DNA from: Bacteroidota bacterium
Lineage (GTDB): Bacteria; Bacteroidota; Bacteroidia; B-17B0; Aurantibacillaceae
Direction of reading: 5' to 3'
NCBI GenBank assembly: GCA_025360565.1
Contig: JANYBY010000106.1
Location: 1 to 5,414, forward strand
Length of the DNA: 5,414 bases
Part shown: one piece after another, positions 4,973-5,414 of the stretch
Position numbering within the stretch: the stretch's first letter is position 1
How the letters are laid out: every line of letters starts with the position of its first letter
Translations under genes and position numbers: made by a program
The notes under the pieces: generated by a model
What the model was told of the DNA's origin: nothing
The model's database searches: none
Seen by the model: only the letters and a program-made list of their open reading frames with translations

Positions 4973-5414
4973 TTACTGTACCATAAAATGTTTTCCGCGT
5001 ACAATAAAGGATCTATATTTTACCATAAAGGTTCTTTCGTGTACAATAAAATGTTTTCCGTGTACATTAAAGGATCTATATTGTATCATAAAAATTCTTT
5101 CGTGTACAATAAAGGATTGATATTGTACCATAAAATGTTTTTCGTGAACCATAAAAGGTCTTTCGCGTACAAGAAAATGTTTACCGCATACAAAAAAGGA
5201 TTGATATTGTACAATAAAGAGTTTTTCGCGAACCGTAAAGGGTCTTTCGCAAACAATAAAATATTTATCGGGTACAAGAAAGGATTGATATTGTAGCATA
5301 AAATGTTTTTCGCGAACCATAAAGGGTCTTTCGCGTACAAGAAAATGTTTTCCTCGTAAAAGAAAGGGTTGTTGCTGCACAAGAAAATGTTTGCTATGTA
5401 CAAGAAAACACCGG
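4973..5414 (-). CDS. Possible heptapeptide-repeat protein, C-terminal part (N-terminus beyond right edge)
   Basis: This minus-strand frame is open from the right edge to a TAA at 4973-4975, giving 146 residues made wholly of 7-residue repeats (for example KHFLVRE, RPFMVRE, QSFIVHE). In the 21 visible units the Phe is invariant. The residue after it is Met, Ile, Leu or Phe in 19, and the next is Val in 18, Leu in 2 and Ile in 1. The remaining positions are mostly charged or polar (K/R/Q, H/S/P, R/Q/H, E/G/Y). The two other long open frames of the array are interrupted: the plus frame has TAG in unit 16 and TAA in unit 19, and the other minus frame has TGA in unit 6. Those plus-frame stops read Leu here. 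The frame ends at the array boundary and has a terminator-like hairpin after it. No known family is recognised. No start is visible, and internal GTG/ATG codons are not credible starts. A non-coding minisatellite could also leave one frame open. Confidence 0.4.
   Translation of the reverse strand, partial: RCFLVHSKHFLVQQQPFLLRGKHFLVRERPFMVREKHFMLQYQSFLVPDKYFIVCERPFTVREKLFIVQYQSFFVCGKHFLVRERPFMVHEKHFMVQYQSFIVHERIFMIQYRSFNVHGKHFIVHERTFMVKYRSFIVRGKHFMVQ
4978..5414. repeat. 21-nt tandem repeat array, 20 full units plus one partial
   Basis: Unit 1 starts at 4978 (GTACCATAAA...), and units follow every 21 nt without any insertion or deletion to 5397. A partial unit 21 runs to the window end. A typical unit begins GTACAATAAA and ends in one of three types: ATGTTTTCCGC (A), GGATCTATATT or GGATTGATATT (B), or GGTTCTTTCGT (C). 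The AAA at unit positions 8-10 is identical in all 21 copies. The order is A B C A B C for units 1-6 (63-nt period), then B A C A repeated from unit 7 (84-nt period). A weak additional copy may precede unit 1 (4957-4977). The array continues past the window. Confidence 0.95.

Noticed and set aside
4967..5296. Plus-strand 109-codon reading of the 21-nt array (YNKGSIF-like repeats)
   Set aside because: It is broken inside the array by TAG in unit 16 and TAA in unit 19, and non-conservative changes occur at its Tyr position. The minus frame explains the pattern better.
5086..5403. Second minus-strand frame of the array (NIFLYAK-like repeats)
   Set aside because: It is stopped by TGA in unit 6 while the array continues, and the other minus frame is open throughout.
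4978..5414. CRISPR array
   Set aside because: The units are contiguous 21-nt copies with no unique spacers between repeats, and no cas genes are visible.

Overview
The window looks like chromosome from an AT-rich member of the Bacteroidota. The main evidence is a secreted protein with a C-terminal type IX secretion (T9SS) sorting domain, signal peptides ending in the 'SQ' or 'AQ' style common in this phylum, an OMP_b-brl-like barrel protein, a lack of clear Shine-Dalgarno sequences, and -7-like motifs resembling TAnnTTTG. The species cannot be named from the sequence.

Layout. Positions 1-1314 (minus) hold the N-terminal 438 codons of an Omp85/BamA-like outer-membrane protein with POTRA-like repeats. 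It runs off the left edge and has no ATG near its 5' end. A 66-bp divergent intergenic region with a perfect 16-bp palindrome separates it from a T9SS-exported protein of unknown function (1381-2451, plus). Next come a small His-rich/Cys-rich single-span membrane protein (2505-2843, plus) and a predicted outer-membrane beta-barrel protein with a charged tail (2969-3673, plus). A strong hairpin at 3732-3763 terminates the convergent minus-strand gene, an unsecreted helical plus fibronectin-III protein (3779-4390).

The right end is the unusual part. The 540-bp stretch 4427-4966 has no convincing gene but holds a series of inverted repeats between 4546 and 4889. Two of these are paralogous hairpins that differ by compensatory base changes, so a folded structure appears to be conserved. 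From 4978 to the window end runs a 21-nt tandem array of 20 full copies plus a partial one, with no length change between copies. It starts with a 63-nt higher-order period and changes to an 84-nt one. One minus-strand frame is open through every copy, with conservative changes in a 7-residue repeat, and it is followed by a terminator-like hairpin. The array may therefore encode the C-terminal end of a heptapeptide-repeat protein whose start lies beyond the right edge. A non-coding minisatellite remains possible.

Functional links. The first four genes are mostly envelope genes (outer-membrane insertion or assembly, T9SS cargo, inner-membrane small protein, outer-membrane barrel), but each appears to have its own promoter-proximal gap, and no clear operon or shared pathway is visible. 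No tRNA, rRNA, CRISPR array, transposase or recognised defence system was seen.
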